NCBI RefSeq assembly: GCF_022919155.1
Contig: NZ_CP095045.1
Span: 1 to 64,000 of the forward strand
Reading direction: 5' to 3'
Source of the DNA: Leucobacter allii
Lineage (GTDB): Bacteria; Actinomycetota; Actinomycetes; Actinomycetales; Microbacteriaceae
DNA: 64,000 bases
The notes beneath the pieces are model-generated. The model had not been told where the DNA came from. It saw only the letters and a program-made list of their open reading frames with translations, and did no database searches. Both the position numbers and the translations under genes were made by a program. Positions 38,792 through 49,246 of this stretch are shown here, piece by piece (position 1 is the first letter of the stretch; each line of letters opens with the position of its first letter).

Positions 38792-39700
38792 TCAGGCGAC
38801 GAGGGCCGCGCGCGCCGCTCCGATCGCGTCGAGCACGCGCACGCGCAGCGCGTCGCCGCGGGCGGCGAAGCCGCGCTGCAGACGGGCGTACGCGCGCTTC
38901 CCCTCGGGCTCCTCGATGGGAATCGGAGCGAGCGGCACCCCGTCCGCGCCGGCCCAGCCGCGCACGTCGTAGGGGGAGGCGCGCATGTCGACCTCGCGGA
39001 TGTCCCTGGCGAGGACGAAGGCGTCGAGCAGCACCTCGCCCGGCACGATCGGCCCGAGCTTGCCCGCCCACTTGTAGACGTCCATGCCGGCGTGCAGGCA
39101 TCCGGACTGCTCGAGCTCCGGCTGCGCCTCGCGGCTCGGCCGGAGCGCGTTGAGCGGCGCCGCCTCGGGGGTGAAGAAGCGGTAGGCGTCGAAGTGGGAG
39201 CAGGCGATGGGGTGCTCCTCGACGACGCGATCCGTCGCCGCGTGCCCGATCCGGAGCGGCAGCGCGGCGTGCCGCAGCTGCTCGGGCGTCATGCGGTACA
39301 CCATCGCCCACTCGTGCAGACCGAAGCAGGCGAAGCGCGGCGGGTGGGCCAGCGTCGCGGCGAGCAGCCGCTCGACGTAGTCGACCGTGCCGCCCCGCTT
39401 CGCGAAGAACCCCGCGAGGTCGAGCTCCGCGTCCGCGCCGCGGCTGCGGTAGTACCGCCATCCGCCCCGCTCCCTCCCCGCGCCCGCGAGCCGCAGGCCC
39501 GAGCCGGGATGCCAGCGCGCCAGCTCCCCGGGCTTCATCGAGTAGTAGGTCCAGAGGAAGTCCTCGACGGGGTGCGATGCGCCGAGTCGCCTCCGATCCC
39601 GGTGCGCCGCCGAGAGGGCGTCGGCCCGTTCGCGGTGCGCCCGCTCCGCGGCGCGCCATTCGGCCTCGGGGACGAGCCGGGATTCGGTGGACGTGCGCAC
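38792..39700 (-). CDS. Putative 3-methyladenine DNA glycosylase-type protein
   Basis: A 302-residue protein. Its start (EAEWRAAERAHRERADALS, then GASHPVEDFLWTYYSMKPGEL) is a conserved actinobacterial family that databases label 3-methyladenine DNA glycosylase, but no classical helix-hairpin-helix glycosylase motif is evident to me. CSHFDAYRFFTPEAAPLN and LHAGMDVYKWAGKLGP are further conserved blocks. TACACT lies 6 nt before the GTG start at 39700, so it is probably leaderless. It converges with the SOS-box radical SAM gene, 10 bp apart. Confidence 0.6.
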   Translation of the reverse strand: MRTSTESRLVPEAEWRAAERAHRERADALSAAHRDRRRLGASHPVEDFLWTYYSMKPGELARWHPGSGLRLAGAGRERGGWRYYRSRGADAELDLAGFFAKRGGTVDYVERLLAATLAHPPRFACFGLHEWAMVYRMTPEQLRHAALPLRIGHAATDRVVEEHPIACSHFDAYRFFTPEAAPLNALRPSREAQPELEQSGCLHAGMDVYKWAGKLGPIVPGEVLLDAFVLARDIREVDMRASPYDVRGWAGADGVPLAPIPIEEPEGKRAYARLQRGFAARGDALRVRVLDAIGAARAALVA

Positions 39701-39963
39701 CCGGCGAGTGTAGCGCGGCGGCGATGTCGCCGGATCGCCGCCGGCGGACGGACTGCCGGCGACCGGCGGACGGAGGGTGAATCGCCGGGTGAAAACACCT
39801 GGATCGGCCGGGGAGCGGGCGGTCCCGTCAATAGATTGCACGATGGGTCTCCGTGCATCCGGAGCCTCCCGCTGCGCCTCGGCGCCGGGCGGCGGTGCAC
39901 GGGGTGGGGAGCGCGTGGAACGGGGATTCCGCGCGCGCGGACGGAGTTCAGGGGAGGAACGCC

Positions 39964-42900
39964 ATGGCCGGAGCCGGTCGTCTGGGAGCGCGTGCGCGCG
40001 TGAAGCAGTGGGTCGCGGGGATCGCCGCGGGAGCGGTGGTCGCGACCGCCCTGGTGGCCGCGGGGATCGGGGCCAACGTCGCCCTCGCCGACCCGTGGGC
40101 GCCGGAGGTCGAGGTCGCGGCGACGCATCCCGACGCCGATGCCGCCGAGAAGGGCTTCATCCTCGCGGGCGAGGACGCCCGCTTCGAAGTGTTCGTCTCC
40201 AACCCCGACGGCGGCAAGCAGTTCAACCTTGGGCTCACGGCCCTCGTGCCCGCCTCCATCGAGTTCCTCGACGGCGGCGAGTTCGGCGCACCGCGGATCT
40301 ACGCGGCGGGCGAGTCGCTGCGGAACAGCGTCCGCTCCTCCTCGGCGGACTGCGCCGCGCTCGGCCTGGTGCCGGGGGCGAACGGGCTCTGCGCCGTGCC
40401 CGAGGGCAGCCAGTACTGGGTGTGGTCCGATGTCGACGATCTGCCGCAGGGCGCGACCGTCGCCTCCACCATCACCGTCCGCCCCGATGCGGCGAGCTAC
40501 CCCGTGGGCAGCGCGATCGACTTCGCGGTGAACGCCTACACGAGCAACGATCCTACGCGCCTCCCCACCTTCGACGGCTCGCCGAGCAAGTCGAAGACGG
40601 CCGGCCACACCTCCGGCGCGGGCCGCGACGCGGAATTCGCGCCCACGCCGGTGCAGGCCATCCGAGTGACGAAGGACGAGCCGAGCGCGGAGGACGAGCT
40701 CCTCCGCGGCGTGCACGACAATGTCACCACCTATACGATCCGCGTCGAGGCCTCGGGCGAGGCGGCGACGCAGGGGATCACCGTCGTCGACTACCTGCCG
40801 GCCGGGCTCGAGTACCTCGGGGTCGCGGGCGGCGACCAGTCGACGGGCGGCGACGAGTACGCCGGATCGGGGCCCATCGGCGGCGCCTGGACATCGAGCG
40901 GCGAACGCGTCGAGACGATCGCGGTCGACGCGAGCGAGGCGGAGGCGCTCGGCCTCCCGGGCACCGGCGTCTACACGAAGGTGACCTGGACGCTCGACGC
41001 CCTCGGCGGCGGCGCGGCGCAGGACTTCCCCGCCGCCGCCGGTACTCCCGGCACGGTCGAGCTCAGCTACCGCGCCGCGGTGCCGCTCTTCGCCAATGCG
41101 CTGTGGCCGGAGGGCGCCGAGCCCGACCCGGCGACCGGCGCCCAGGCCGCGAATCTCGACAACAACACGGGCGCCTCGACGCGCCACGGCGCCGTCGGCA
41201 CCGAGGACCCGGAGTTCGCGCAGTCGATGGTCAACACGGTCTTCGCCTCCGGCGTCTACCAGGGGCCCGTCGCGGGCGACGACGAGTCGCTCCGCGACGC
41301 CGTCGACTCGGACACGGAGCACATCGAGGCGGTCGACCTCCGCGTGATCAAGGAGGTCGACGGCTCCGCCTTCACCACGGGCACCCTCGCGAGCTACACG
41401 CTGCACGTCGCGACGAGCGAGTACGTCGACGCCGACCGCATCGTCGTCACCGATGTGATCCCGAACGGTCTCTGCCCCGCGTTCCCGGCGCAGGACCCCG
41501 CGCCGCGACTGTCCATCCGCGATGGCGCGACGGTCGAGCAGCTCTCGCCCGCCGCGTGGAGCGGGCGGGTGACGAGCAGCAGCAACTGCGACTACCCGAA
41601 CGAGCTCGCGGGCGCGGCGCTCACGGGCGCGACCGTCACCTCGATCGAGTACGACGCCCAGAGCGGCGAGTTCACGGTCGTCTTCGGCATCGAGGCGCTC
41701 GCCGCCGGCGCCGCGCACGACGTCGTCTACACCGTCATGCAGCGCCGCGACTACACCGGAAGCGACGGGGGCACGAGCTCCGGAGACGTGCTGACGAACC
41801 GCGTCGACATCACGGGCGTGACGACGCCGATCGCGCCGATCGCGGACGATCCGGAGCTCGCGGAGCGCGTCGGCGACGAGTACGCGACGCTCGACGACTC
41901 CGAGGCCGACGTGCACACCCGGTTCAGCGGGCTCACCAAGCACGTGCTCGAGCGCGGCGTCGACCTCGCCGATGCGAGCGAGGCCGACTGGGCGACGACG
42001 GCGAGCACGCCGTTCTCCGCAGGCGATCACGTCTGGTACCGGCTGAGCGTGCAGTTCGCCGAGGGCGTCGATACCCGCAACGCGATCCTCGACGACTACC
42101 TCCCCGAGGGCGTCGAGTTCGTCGGTGCGAGCTACACCTACGACTTCCCGCGCCGCGACGAACTGGGATCCTCCGACACCCCGACCGCCTGGGGCTCGCT
42201 CTCCGGCGCCGTGCAGGAGTACCTGCCCGAGGTGACGGGCGCCCCGCTGAGCTGGAACTTCGGCAAGCAGGACCGCGACCTCAGCGGCGATCGCTTCATG
42301 CCGGACGGCTCGCGCGTCGACGTCTACGTCGAGGCCCGGGTCACGGCGCAGTCCGCGAGCGCGGACGACGTCGACAGCCCGGTCAACCACGCGAAGTACC
42401 AGCAGCAGAACGTCGACGAGGAGATCTACTTCGAGCGGGCCCAGGCCGACACCGACCTCGACTGGGGCGCCACGCTCGACAAGGGCATCAAGACCAATCC
42501 GCACGCCGGAGGCAGCGACGGCGCCGGATTCGGCGCGGGCGGCTCCGGCGAGCTCGTCGCCCAGGGCGATGCCGTCGTCTATCGCATCGACGTGACCGCG
42601 CCGCAGAACGGCACGGCCGGCTACGTGGTGTGGGACGTGCTCCCCGACGGCATCGCGAAGGCCGACGTCGACGCCTTCACGGCCGCCCGCTACGACGCGG
42701 GCGCCGAGACGCCCTTCGCCGACGGCGAGTACCGCGTGGCCGCCTACGACCCGGGCGAGCTCCCCGGCGGCATCGCGCTCACGTCCGCGTACGCCGGCCG
42801 CTCGGTCGTCGTCTGGACCTTCGATCCCTCGGCGGCCGTCGCGGGCTCCTCGAAGGACGCGACGCGCGGCTTCACCCTCGGCTACACGCTGACCGTCCCC

Positions 42901-45900
42901 GAGGGGACGACCGGCAGCGACGCGGCGCAGATCACGCAGCGCTACGAGAACACCGCCGGCATCGTGAGCTACGAGATCCCGAGCAACGGCGGATCCGGCG
43001 CGACGACCGTCGTGCCGCAGGATGACGACGGCGGTCAGCTGCTCACGGATCGGACGCCCGATGCCTCGGCCGGCGAGCTCGCCGTGGACGACGTCGACAC
43101 GACCGACACCGCCGAGATCCACCTCCCCGCCGCCGACGTGGTGAAGCGCCTCGTCTCGACCGAGGTGGCGCCGAGCGGGACCGACCCCAGCGACAGCCGC
43201 AATCCCGCCGGCGCGATCGTGCAGGGCGAGCACGCGACCTTCGAGTACTCCGTCACCGTGCCGGCGCGCACGACGGTGCGCGACGCGAAGCTCGCCGACG
43301 ACGCGCTGCTGCGCTACGGCAGCAGCGGCTCGACCGGCTACGAGTACGTGAGCGGCAGCGCCGTCTTCACGGGTCCCGCGCCCGGCTTCGACTTCGACGC
43401 CGCCGGGTTCACCCGCGTCGGCGCCGCGAGCGGGGGCGACACCGCCGGCACGCTGCGGTTCCCGGCCGAGTACACGAACGACACGGACGAGGCGCAGACC
43501 TTCTCCGCCCGCATCACGGTGTGGGTGAAGGATCGCAACGCGACGAATCTCAACGGGCTGCAGAACTACAGCCCGAACCTCAGTCCCACGACCCTCGTCA
43601 ACACGGCGCGTTTCACCTTCGCCGACCCGAACGGGGCGCCGGGGGAGACCGCCGAGCGCAGCGCCACCGCGCAGACGCAGTACGCGGAGCCCTCGCCCAC
43701 ACTGACGAAGACCGTCGTCGGCGGCACCGTCGGCGCGGACGGCGAGGTTACCTTCCGGCTGACCGCGGGCAACGCCTCGGGGCGGCCCGCGCTCTACGAC
43801 GCCGTCGTCACCGACTGCCTGCCGAGCGGCTTCGAGCTCGTGAGCGTTCCCTCGGGCGCCGAGCTCGTGCCCGGCGGCTGCGAGGCGACGGGCTCCGGCG
43901 CCGCCACCCGCGTCACCGCGGGCGGCAGCGGTACGCTCATCGAGTGGCGGGTCGGCCGGCTCGACGCCGGCAGCCCGAAGACCCTCGACGTGGTCGCGAA
44001 GATCGACCCGGCCGCTGGCGGCGGCGCGAGCTACACGAACCGCGCGCAGCTGCTCGGATACACGCTGCCCGACACCGTCGACGACGCCGACGCCCGGCGC
44101 GGCGACCGCGTGGTCGGCGCCCACGCGGTCGTGCGGGTCGCCGATGCCGGGCTCATGAAGTCCGTCAGCCCGGCCGCGGCGCCGGTCGGCGAGACCGTCG
44201 AGTACACCCTGACGACCACGCTCCCCGCCCACGCCAACTTCTACGACGTCGCGCTCGTCGACACGCTCCCGGAGGGCGTCGTCTACGCGGGCGCCCCGTC
44301 GATCGCGTTCGGCGGCGACTGGAGCGACGGCGAGCCCGCGATCGACGCGGAGCCGCGGCAGGACGGCCGGACGCTGAGCTGGCCGGCGAGCGGCGACGTG
44401 GACATCGCGTACACGGACGCGGTGCGCACCATCACGATCACCTTCCAGGCGCGCATCACCGACGCGGTGGCCTCGGCGACGCCGCGGAACACGAGCACCT
44501 TCTCGTGGAACACGGTGAACGGCGACCCGGCCTCGGGCACCTCGACCCCGCCGGCGACAGCCGGCGTCACCATCCTGAACCCCGCGCTGCAGATCGCGAA
44601 GACCGTCGACGGCGTCGACGCCATCACGCGCGACGCCGACGCGAGCTTCGACTACGCGCTCACGGTCAGCCAGACGGCCGCGGGCAGCACTCCGGCGCAC
44701 CACATCGAGGTGCGCGACGAGGTGCCCGCGGGCATCGCGGTCGAGGAGGGGTCGATCACGCCCGAGCCCGAGACCGTCGACGCCGGGGTCTACGCCGGAA
44801 CCGGCGGTGCCATCACCTGGAAGCTCAGCGGACCGCTGCAGCCGCAGAGCGGCGCGGGAACCCCGAAGTCGCTCGAGCTCGGCTACTCCGCCGCGTTCGC
44901 CGAGTCGGCGCAGCTCTCCTCGGACGGCACCGGCCTCGGCGAGACGCTCACGAACACCGCGAGCGTGACCCACTTCGAGTCCTTCGGCGAGGGCGGCCGC
45001 GATTACGACCCTGCGCCCGGGTCCGTCTCGGACACCGCCGACGCGACCCCGCTCTTCCCGCACCTCGTGCCGACGAAGGCCGTCACCGCGCCCGTCGCCG
45101 GTGAGGACTACGGCATCGCCTACCTGGGCGAGGCGTTCAACTGGACCCTCGCGGTCGAGAACACCGGCCCGGGCGCTGCGGCGAGCGTCGGCGTGGTCGA
45201 CGAGCTCCCCGAGCACTGGGAGTACGTCGGCGACGCGCGAATCAGCCTCGACGGCGGGGCGACGTTCCAGACCTTCGCCGACCCGGCGATCGCCGCCGAC
45301 GGCCGCACGCTGAGCTGGGACGAGGACGTCATCGCGGCGGCGGGCGCGAGCCCGCTGGCCGCGGGAAGCGGCTTCGTCATCACCTTCGACGCGCGACCGC
45401 TCGCGGAAGCGGCGTCCGCCCCGGGAACCGGGATCGAGGTGCACGGGCACGTGAACACGCTGCGCGTCACCGCGACCGACGCGCAGGGCTCGGACGAGAA
45501 CGCCGACGGCGGGTACGTCGACGAGGAGAGCACCGCGACCGCGTACATCGCGGAAGCCGATCTCCAGATGGTCAAGGCGGCCGCGGGCGGCGTCGTCGAG
45601 GGCGCCACCGGCCCGCTCGCGTCGCTCGCGCCGGGCAGCTGGGTGCCGGGCCAGGGCGTGGAGGCGGGCGTCTACGCCCAGCCGCAGTGGCGCCTGACCG
45701 TGACGAACCACGGCCCCGACGCGGGCGTCGGCCCCTTCGAGATCGTGGACACCCCGACGTTGCCCGACGGGGTGACGGTCGACGGCTGGACGGCCGCCTA
45801 CTACGCCTCCGCGGACGCGGCTCCCCAGCCGCTCAGCCTCTCGGTGGTCGACGGCGCCTTCGTCGTCGGCGATGCCGGCACCGCGCTGCGGGCCGACGGC

Positions 45901-48900
45901 TCCGACCGCATCGTGCTGACCGCGGACGTCGCGATCGCGGCCTCGGCCGTCGGCACGGCGGAGAACGTTGCCACGGTTTCCGGCCGCACGTACGAGGATC
46001 CGGCGAACACGCCCGAGGACGCGGAGCATCCGAACACGGATGAGGCCGAGCAGCCCCTCGCGCCCGCGGCGGATCTCGTGATCGAGAAGACGCTCAGCGG
46101 CGCGGCGCCGGAGAACGCGGGCGACGCGATCGCCTGGTCGCTCTCCGTGCGCAACGACGGCCCCTCGGACTCCGTGAGCTCGGAGGCGAAGCCCGTCACC
46201 GTCACCGACACCGTTCCCGCCGAGGTCGCGCAGGTGACGGTCGCCGCGCCGCTGCCCGAGGGCTGGACGCTCGCGCAGGACGGGAACGAGCTCGTCCTCA
46301 CGCTCGCGCCGGGAGCCGTGCTCCCCGCGGGCGGCGCCGCGGTCGAGTTCCTCGTCACCGGTGTCGTGAGCGCGTCGGTCGATCCGGGCACCGAGATCGT
46401 CAACACGGCGCGGGTGGCCCCGGGCGAGACGCCCGATCCCGACCCCGAGAACAACGAGAGCGGGGACACGACCGAGCCGCTCGACAACGCGACCACGATC
46501 GCGGCGGCCAAGTACCGGGTGGTCTCCGACGGCACCGGCGGCTGGCAGCCGGCGGGCGCGGAGGTCGACGCCGTCGCGGGCACCGAGCTCGACTACCTGC
46601 TCGGGGTGACCAACACCGGGAAGGCGGACGCCCGGGGCATCAGCATCCAGGACCTCCTGCCCGACGCGCTCGAGCTCGTCGACTGGACGGGTGTCTCCCC
46701 GGCGGACGGCTGGGAATACGACGCGGCCACCGCGACCTTCACGAACCCGGCGCACCTCGCGCCGGGCGAGGAGGCGAGCGTGCGGGTCACCGTCCGGCTT
46801 GCGGCGGATCAGGAGGGCGATGTGCTCAACCGCGCGTGCGCGGCCGCCGAGAACGCGCCGACGGATGCGGACGACTGCGCCTCCGACTCCACCGGCACCG
46901 GCAAGCTCGTCGATCTCGCGCTGCACAAGACCCACATCGCACCCGCGGCGGACGCGGCGGCGATCGCCGGCGAGAGCGTCCGCTACCGCCTCGCGGTCGA
47001 CAACCTCGGCCCGAGCACCTCGAACGGCCCCATCACGGTGGTCGACGAGCTCCCCGAGCACTTCGCCTACGCGGGCAACGTGACCGCGACGGTGAACGGA
47101 GCGTCGGCGGCGCTCGCCGACCCGGTCGTCGCGAGCGACGGGAGCGGCCCGCAGACGATCACCTGGACGGTGGCGGGGCCCCTCGCCCTCGGCGAGGGCA
47201 TCGTCACCATCGAGTTCGACGCGTCCGTCGCCGCCGAGGCGACCGCCGGCAGCTACACGAACGACGCCCGCGTCATCGGGAAGCAGTGCGCCGACGGGGA
47301 CGCGGAGTGCCTCCCCGAGCCCGACACCAACCCGAGCAACAACGACGACGACGACGCGGTGCCGGTCGAGCGCATCGCCGACATGGTCATCGCGAAGGAC
47401 GTGCAGGAGGGACCCTGGATCGCGGGCACGGACGTCGCCTACACGGTGACCGTCCGCAACGACGGCCCCTCGGTCGCCGATGCCGCGGTGCGGGACATCC
47501 TGCCCGCCGGCATGACGCTCGTCTCCATCGACGGCAGCGCCGGATGGGCATGCACCGCGGCGACGGCCTCGTGCCTCTACCCGGCGCACCCCGTCGGAGC
47601 GGCGGCGACCAGCACCATCACGGTCGTCGCGCACCTCTCGGCGAGCGTGCCCACGGGCACGCCGCTCGCCAACGTGGCGACGCTCGGCTGGTCGGACAGC
47701 CGCGGCACCCACGAGGAGAGCGACGATGCCGAGATCGTCGTCACGACGGCGGCGGACCTCGGGCTCGTGAAGACCGCGGTCGATCCCGCGGACGACACGA
47801 GCGAGGTCGGCGCGGCCGTCGCCGGCGAGCAGGCGCGCTACCGCATCGAGGTGCACAACTTCGGCGCGAGCGACGCCGTCGGCCCCGTCACCGTGACGGA
47901 CGTGCTCCCCTCCGGGGTCGGCTTCGTCGGTCTCACCGAGGCGTCCGCGACGAGCTGGTCGGCCGCGGTCGATCCGGCCGACCCGCAGCGGGTGACCTTC
48001 GCCCTGCAGCCGGAGACCGCGGGGCTCGCTGCCGGGCAGAACGCACCCGCGATCCTGTTCGACGCGGCGCTCGATCCCGCGTTGCCGCCCACCGCCGCGC
48101 CCGAGGTGCCCGCGCTCGTCAACACCGCGAGCGTGTCCTCGGGGACGCCCGACCCGAACCCGGAGAACGACGCGGACGACGCGACGCTCACGGTCGAGCG
48201 CTCGGTGGACCTCGCGATCGCGAAGACCCACGACGCCGACGCCGTACGGATCGGGGACGAGCTGCCGTTCGCGCTGACCGTCACCAACAACGGGCCCTCG
48301 GTCGCGAGCGGGATCACCGTGACGGACCGCGTGCCGGCCGGGCTCGAGGTGCTGAGCGCGGCGGGCGACCAGGCCGACGGCTGGACCATCTCCGCGGTGA
48401 CGGCCGCCGACGACGGCACGACCGTCGTGACCGCCGTGCGCAGCGACGCCGCCGAGACGCTCGCGGTCGGTGAGCGGACGCCGGCGCTGACGGTGCTCAC
48501 CCGAGTGCTCGACGGCGCCTACCCGGGCGTCACGAACGTCGCCGAGGTGCGCGCGACCGAGCCGGACGCCGATCCGTCGAACGACACGGCGCGCGACGAG
48601 GTGACCGTGCCGCCGCTCGCGACCCTGGTCGTCGAGAAGACCGCGGTCGGCGAGTTCCGCGCCGGCGGCACCGGAACGTACCGCATCACGGTCGAGAACC
48701 GCGGCCCCACGGCCGATCCGGGGCCGATCACGGTCACGGACGAGCTCCCGAGGGGCCTGAGCTTCCGCTCGTCCCCCGACGCGGGCGTGTCGGTGCGCGG
48801 CGCGACGGTCACGTGGACGCTCGAGCGCGGCCTCGCCGTCGGGGAGCGCGCGACGCTCACGCTCGTGGTCGGGATCGGCAGCTCGGTCACCGGTTCGGTG

Positions 48901-49110
48901 ACGAACGTGGTGACGGTCGGCTCCCCGACGGAGCAGACCGGGGACGCACGGCTGAGCGCCGAGGCGACGGTCGACGTCGCCCCGGCCGACCCGCTCGCGA
49001 TCACCGGCGGCGACCTCGGGGCGCTCGCCGTCCTGGCCGCGCTGCTGCTCCTCCTCGGCGGAGCCGGGGTGATCCTGCAGCGCCGACGCCGCGCCGCCGA
49101 GCCGGCGTAG
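39964..49110 (+). CDS. Giant LAxTG-anchored surface protein with repeated DUF11-like modules
   Basis: A 3048-residue secreted protein. Residues 1-43 form a signal peptide (basic start, hydrophobic core, cleavage after VALA). About 17 repeated beta-sandwich modules follow, each opening with a K-T/K-x strand (ADLVIEKT, VDLALHKT) and containing V-T-D-x-L-P; starts fall near residues 233, 456, 653, 833, 1055, 1243, 1394, 1541, 1699, 1865, 2036, 2178, 2316, 2473, 2597, 2749 and 2887. They match DUF11 / isopeptide-forming fimbrial D2-like domains. The C-terminus has LAITG at about 3010, a hydrophobic helix and RRRR. ATG 39964 follows GGGGAGGA. It probably acts in adhesion. Confidence 0.85.
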   Translation: MAGAGRLGARARVKQWVAGIAAGAVVATALVAAGIGANVALADPWAPEVEVAATHPDADAAEKGFILAGEDARFEVFVSNPDGGKQFNLGLTALVPASIEFLDGGEFGAPRIYAAGESLRNSVRSSSADCAALGLVPGANGLCAVPEGSQYWVWSDVDDLPQGATVASTITVRPDAASYPVGSAIDFAVNAYTSNDPTRLPTFDGSPSKSKTAGHTSGAGRDAEFAPTPVQAIRVTKDEPSAEDELLRGVHDNVTTYTIRVEASGEAATQGITVVDYLPAGLEYLGVAGGDQSTGGDEYAGSGPIGGAWTSSGERVETIAVDASEAEALGLPGTGVYTKVTWTLDALGGGAAQDFPAAAGTPGTVELSYRAAVPLFANALWPEGAEPDPATGAQAANLDNNTGASTRHGAVGTEDPEFAQSMVNTVFASGVYQGPVAGDDESLRDAVDSDTEHIEAVDLRVIKEVDGSAFTTGTLASYTLHVATSEYVDADRIVVTDVIPNGLCPAFPAQDPAPRLSIRDGATVEQLSPAAWSGRVTSSSNCDYPNELAGAALTGATVTSIEYDAQSGEFTVVFGIEALAAGAAHDVVYTVMQRRDYTGSDGGTSSGDVLTNRVDITGVTTPIAPIADDPELAERVGDEYATLDDSEADVHTRFSGLTKHVLERGVDLADASEADWATTASTPFSAGDHVWYRLSVQFAEGVDTRNAILDDYLPEGVEFVGASYTYDFPRRDELGSSDTPTAWGSLSGAVQEYLPEVTGAPLSWNFGKQDRDLSGDRFMPDGSRVDVYVEARVTAQSASADDVDSPVNHAKYQQQNVDEEIYFERAQADTDLDWGATLDKGIKTNPHAGGSDGAGFGAGGSGELVAQGDAVVYRIDVTAPQNGTAGYVVWDVLPDGIAKADVDAFTAARYDAGAETPFADGEYRVAAYDPGELPGGIALTSAYAGRSVVVWTFDPSAAVAGSSKDATRGFTLGYTLTVPEGTTGSDAAQITQRYENTAGIVSYEIPSNGGSGATTVVPQDDDGGQLLTDRTPDASAGELAVDDVDTTDTAEIHLPAADVVKRLVSTEVAPSGTDPSDSRNPAGAIVQGEHATFEYSVTVPARTTVRDAKLADDALLRYGSSGSTGYEYVSGSAVFTGPAPGFDFDAAGFTRVGAASGGDTAGTLRFPAEYTNDTDEAQTFSARITVWVKDRNATNLNGLQNYSPNLSPTTLVNTARFTFADPNGAPGETAERSATAQTQYAEPSPTLTKTVVGGTVGADGEVTFRLTAGNASGRPALYDAVVTDCLPSGFELVSVPSGAELVPGGCEATGSGAATRVTAGGSGTLIEWRVGRLDAGSPKTLDVVAKIDPAAGGGASYTNRAQLLGYTLPDTVDDADARRGDRVVGAHAVVRVADAGLMKSVSPAAAPVGETVEYTLTTTLPAHANFYDVALVDTLPEGVVYAGAPSIAFGGDWSDGEPAIDAEPRQDGRTLSWPASGDVDIAYTDAVRTITITFQARITDAVASATPRNTSTFSWNTVNGDPASGTSTPPATAGVTILNPALQIAKTVDGVDAITRDADASFDYALTVSQTAAGSTPAHHIEVRDEVPAGIAVEEGSITPEPETVDAGVYAGTGGAITWKLSGPLQPQSGAGTPKSLELGYSAAFAESAQLSSDGTGLGETLTNTASVTHFESFGEGGRDYDPAPGSVSDTADATPLFPHLVPTKAVTAPVAGEDYGIAYLGEAFNWTLAVENTGPGAAASVGVVDELPEHWEYVGDARISLDGGATFQTFADPAIAADGRTLSWDEDVIAAAGASPLAAGSGFVITFDARPLAEAASAPGTGIEVHGHVNTLRVTATDAQGSDENADGGYVDEESTATAYIAEADLQMVKAAAGGVVEGATGPLASLAPGSWVPGQGVEAGVYAQPQWRLTVTNHGPDAGVGPFEIVDTPTLPDGVTVDGWTAAYYASADAAPQPLSLSVVDGAFVVGDAGTALRADGSDRIVLTADVAIAASAVGTAENVATVSGRTYEDPANTPEDAEHPNTDEAEQPLAPAADLVIEKTLSGAAPENAGDAIAWSLSVRNDGPSDSVSSEAKPVTVTDTVPAEVAQVTVAAPLPEGWTLAQDGNELVLTLAPGAVLPAGGAAVEFLVTGVVSASVDPGTEIVNTARVAPGETPDPDPENNESGDTTEPLDNATTIAAAKYRVVSDGTGGWQPAGAEVDAVAGTELDYLLGVTNTGKADARGISIQDLLPDALELVDWTGVSPADGWEYDAATATFTNPAHLAPGEEASVRVTVRLAADQEGDVLNRACAAAENAPTDADDCASDSTGTGKLVDLALHKTHIAPAADAAAIAGESVRYRLAVDNLGPSTSNGPITVVDELPEHFAYAGNVTATVNGASAALADPVVASDGSGPQTITWTVAGPLALGEGIVTIEFDASVAAEATAGSYTNDARVIGKQCADGDAECLPEPDTNPSNNDDDDAVPVERIADMVIAKDVQEGPWIAGTDVAYTVTVRNDGPSVADAAVRDILPAGMTLVSIDGSAGWACTAATASCLYPAHPVGAAATSTITVVAHLSASVPTGTPLANVATLGWSDSRGTHEESDDAEIVVTTAADLGLVKTAVDPADDTSEVGAAVAGEQARYRIEVHNFGASDAVGPVTVTDVLPSGVGFVGLTEASATSWSAAVDPADPQRVTFALQPETAGLAAGQNAPAILFDAALDPALPPTAAPEVPALVNTASVSSGTPDPNPENDADDATLTVERSVDLAIAKTHDADAVRIGDELPFALTVTNNGPSVASGITVTDRVPAGLEVLSAAGDQADGWTISAVTAADDGTTVVTAVRSDAAETLAVGERTPALTVLTRVLDGAYPGVTNVAEVRATEPDADPSNDTARDEVTVPPLATLVVEKTAVGEFRAGGTGTYRITVENRGPTADPGPITVTDELPRGLSFRSSPDAGVSVRGATVTWTLERGLAVGERATLTLVVGIGSSVTGSVTNVVTVGSPTEQTGDARLSAEATVDVAPADPLAITGGDLGALAVLAALLLLLGGAGVILQRRRRAAEPA

Positions 49111-49128
49111 CGGGTCGCGCCCCGGGCC

Positions 49129-49160
49129 GGACCGGCCCCGCCCCGTGGCGGGTCCGGTCC
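49129..49160. terminator. GC hairpin between the giant gene and the LuxR gene
   Basis: GGACCGG..CCGCC (49129-49142) pairs with GGCGG..CCGGTCC (49147-49160) over 12 bp with one 2-nt internal mismatch. There is no T-run; it may stop transcription in both directions. A 15-bp direct repeat (GCACCGGGCGCGTCC) follows. Confidence 0.5.
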
Positions 49161-49246
49161 GCACCGGGCGCGTCCTGCACCGGGCGCGTCCCGCAGGTTC
49201 GATCCCGGTGCGGGAGCCGGGCCCGCGCCGGCGGGCGCGCAGGGGG

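Noticed and set aside
39535..49164. A continuous open frame of 3209 codons on the minus strand opposite the giant surface-protein gene.
   Set aside because: Its translation is Arg/His/Gly/Val-rich with no domain, and is what a high-GC gene gives on the antisense frame. The plus-strand protein has a signal peptide, repeats and a sorting signal.
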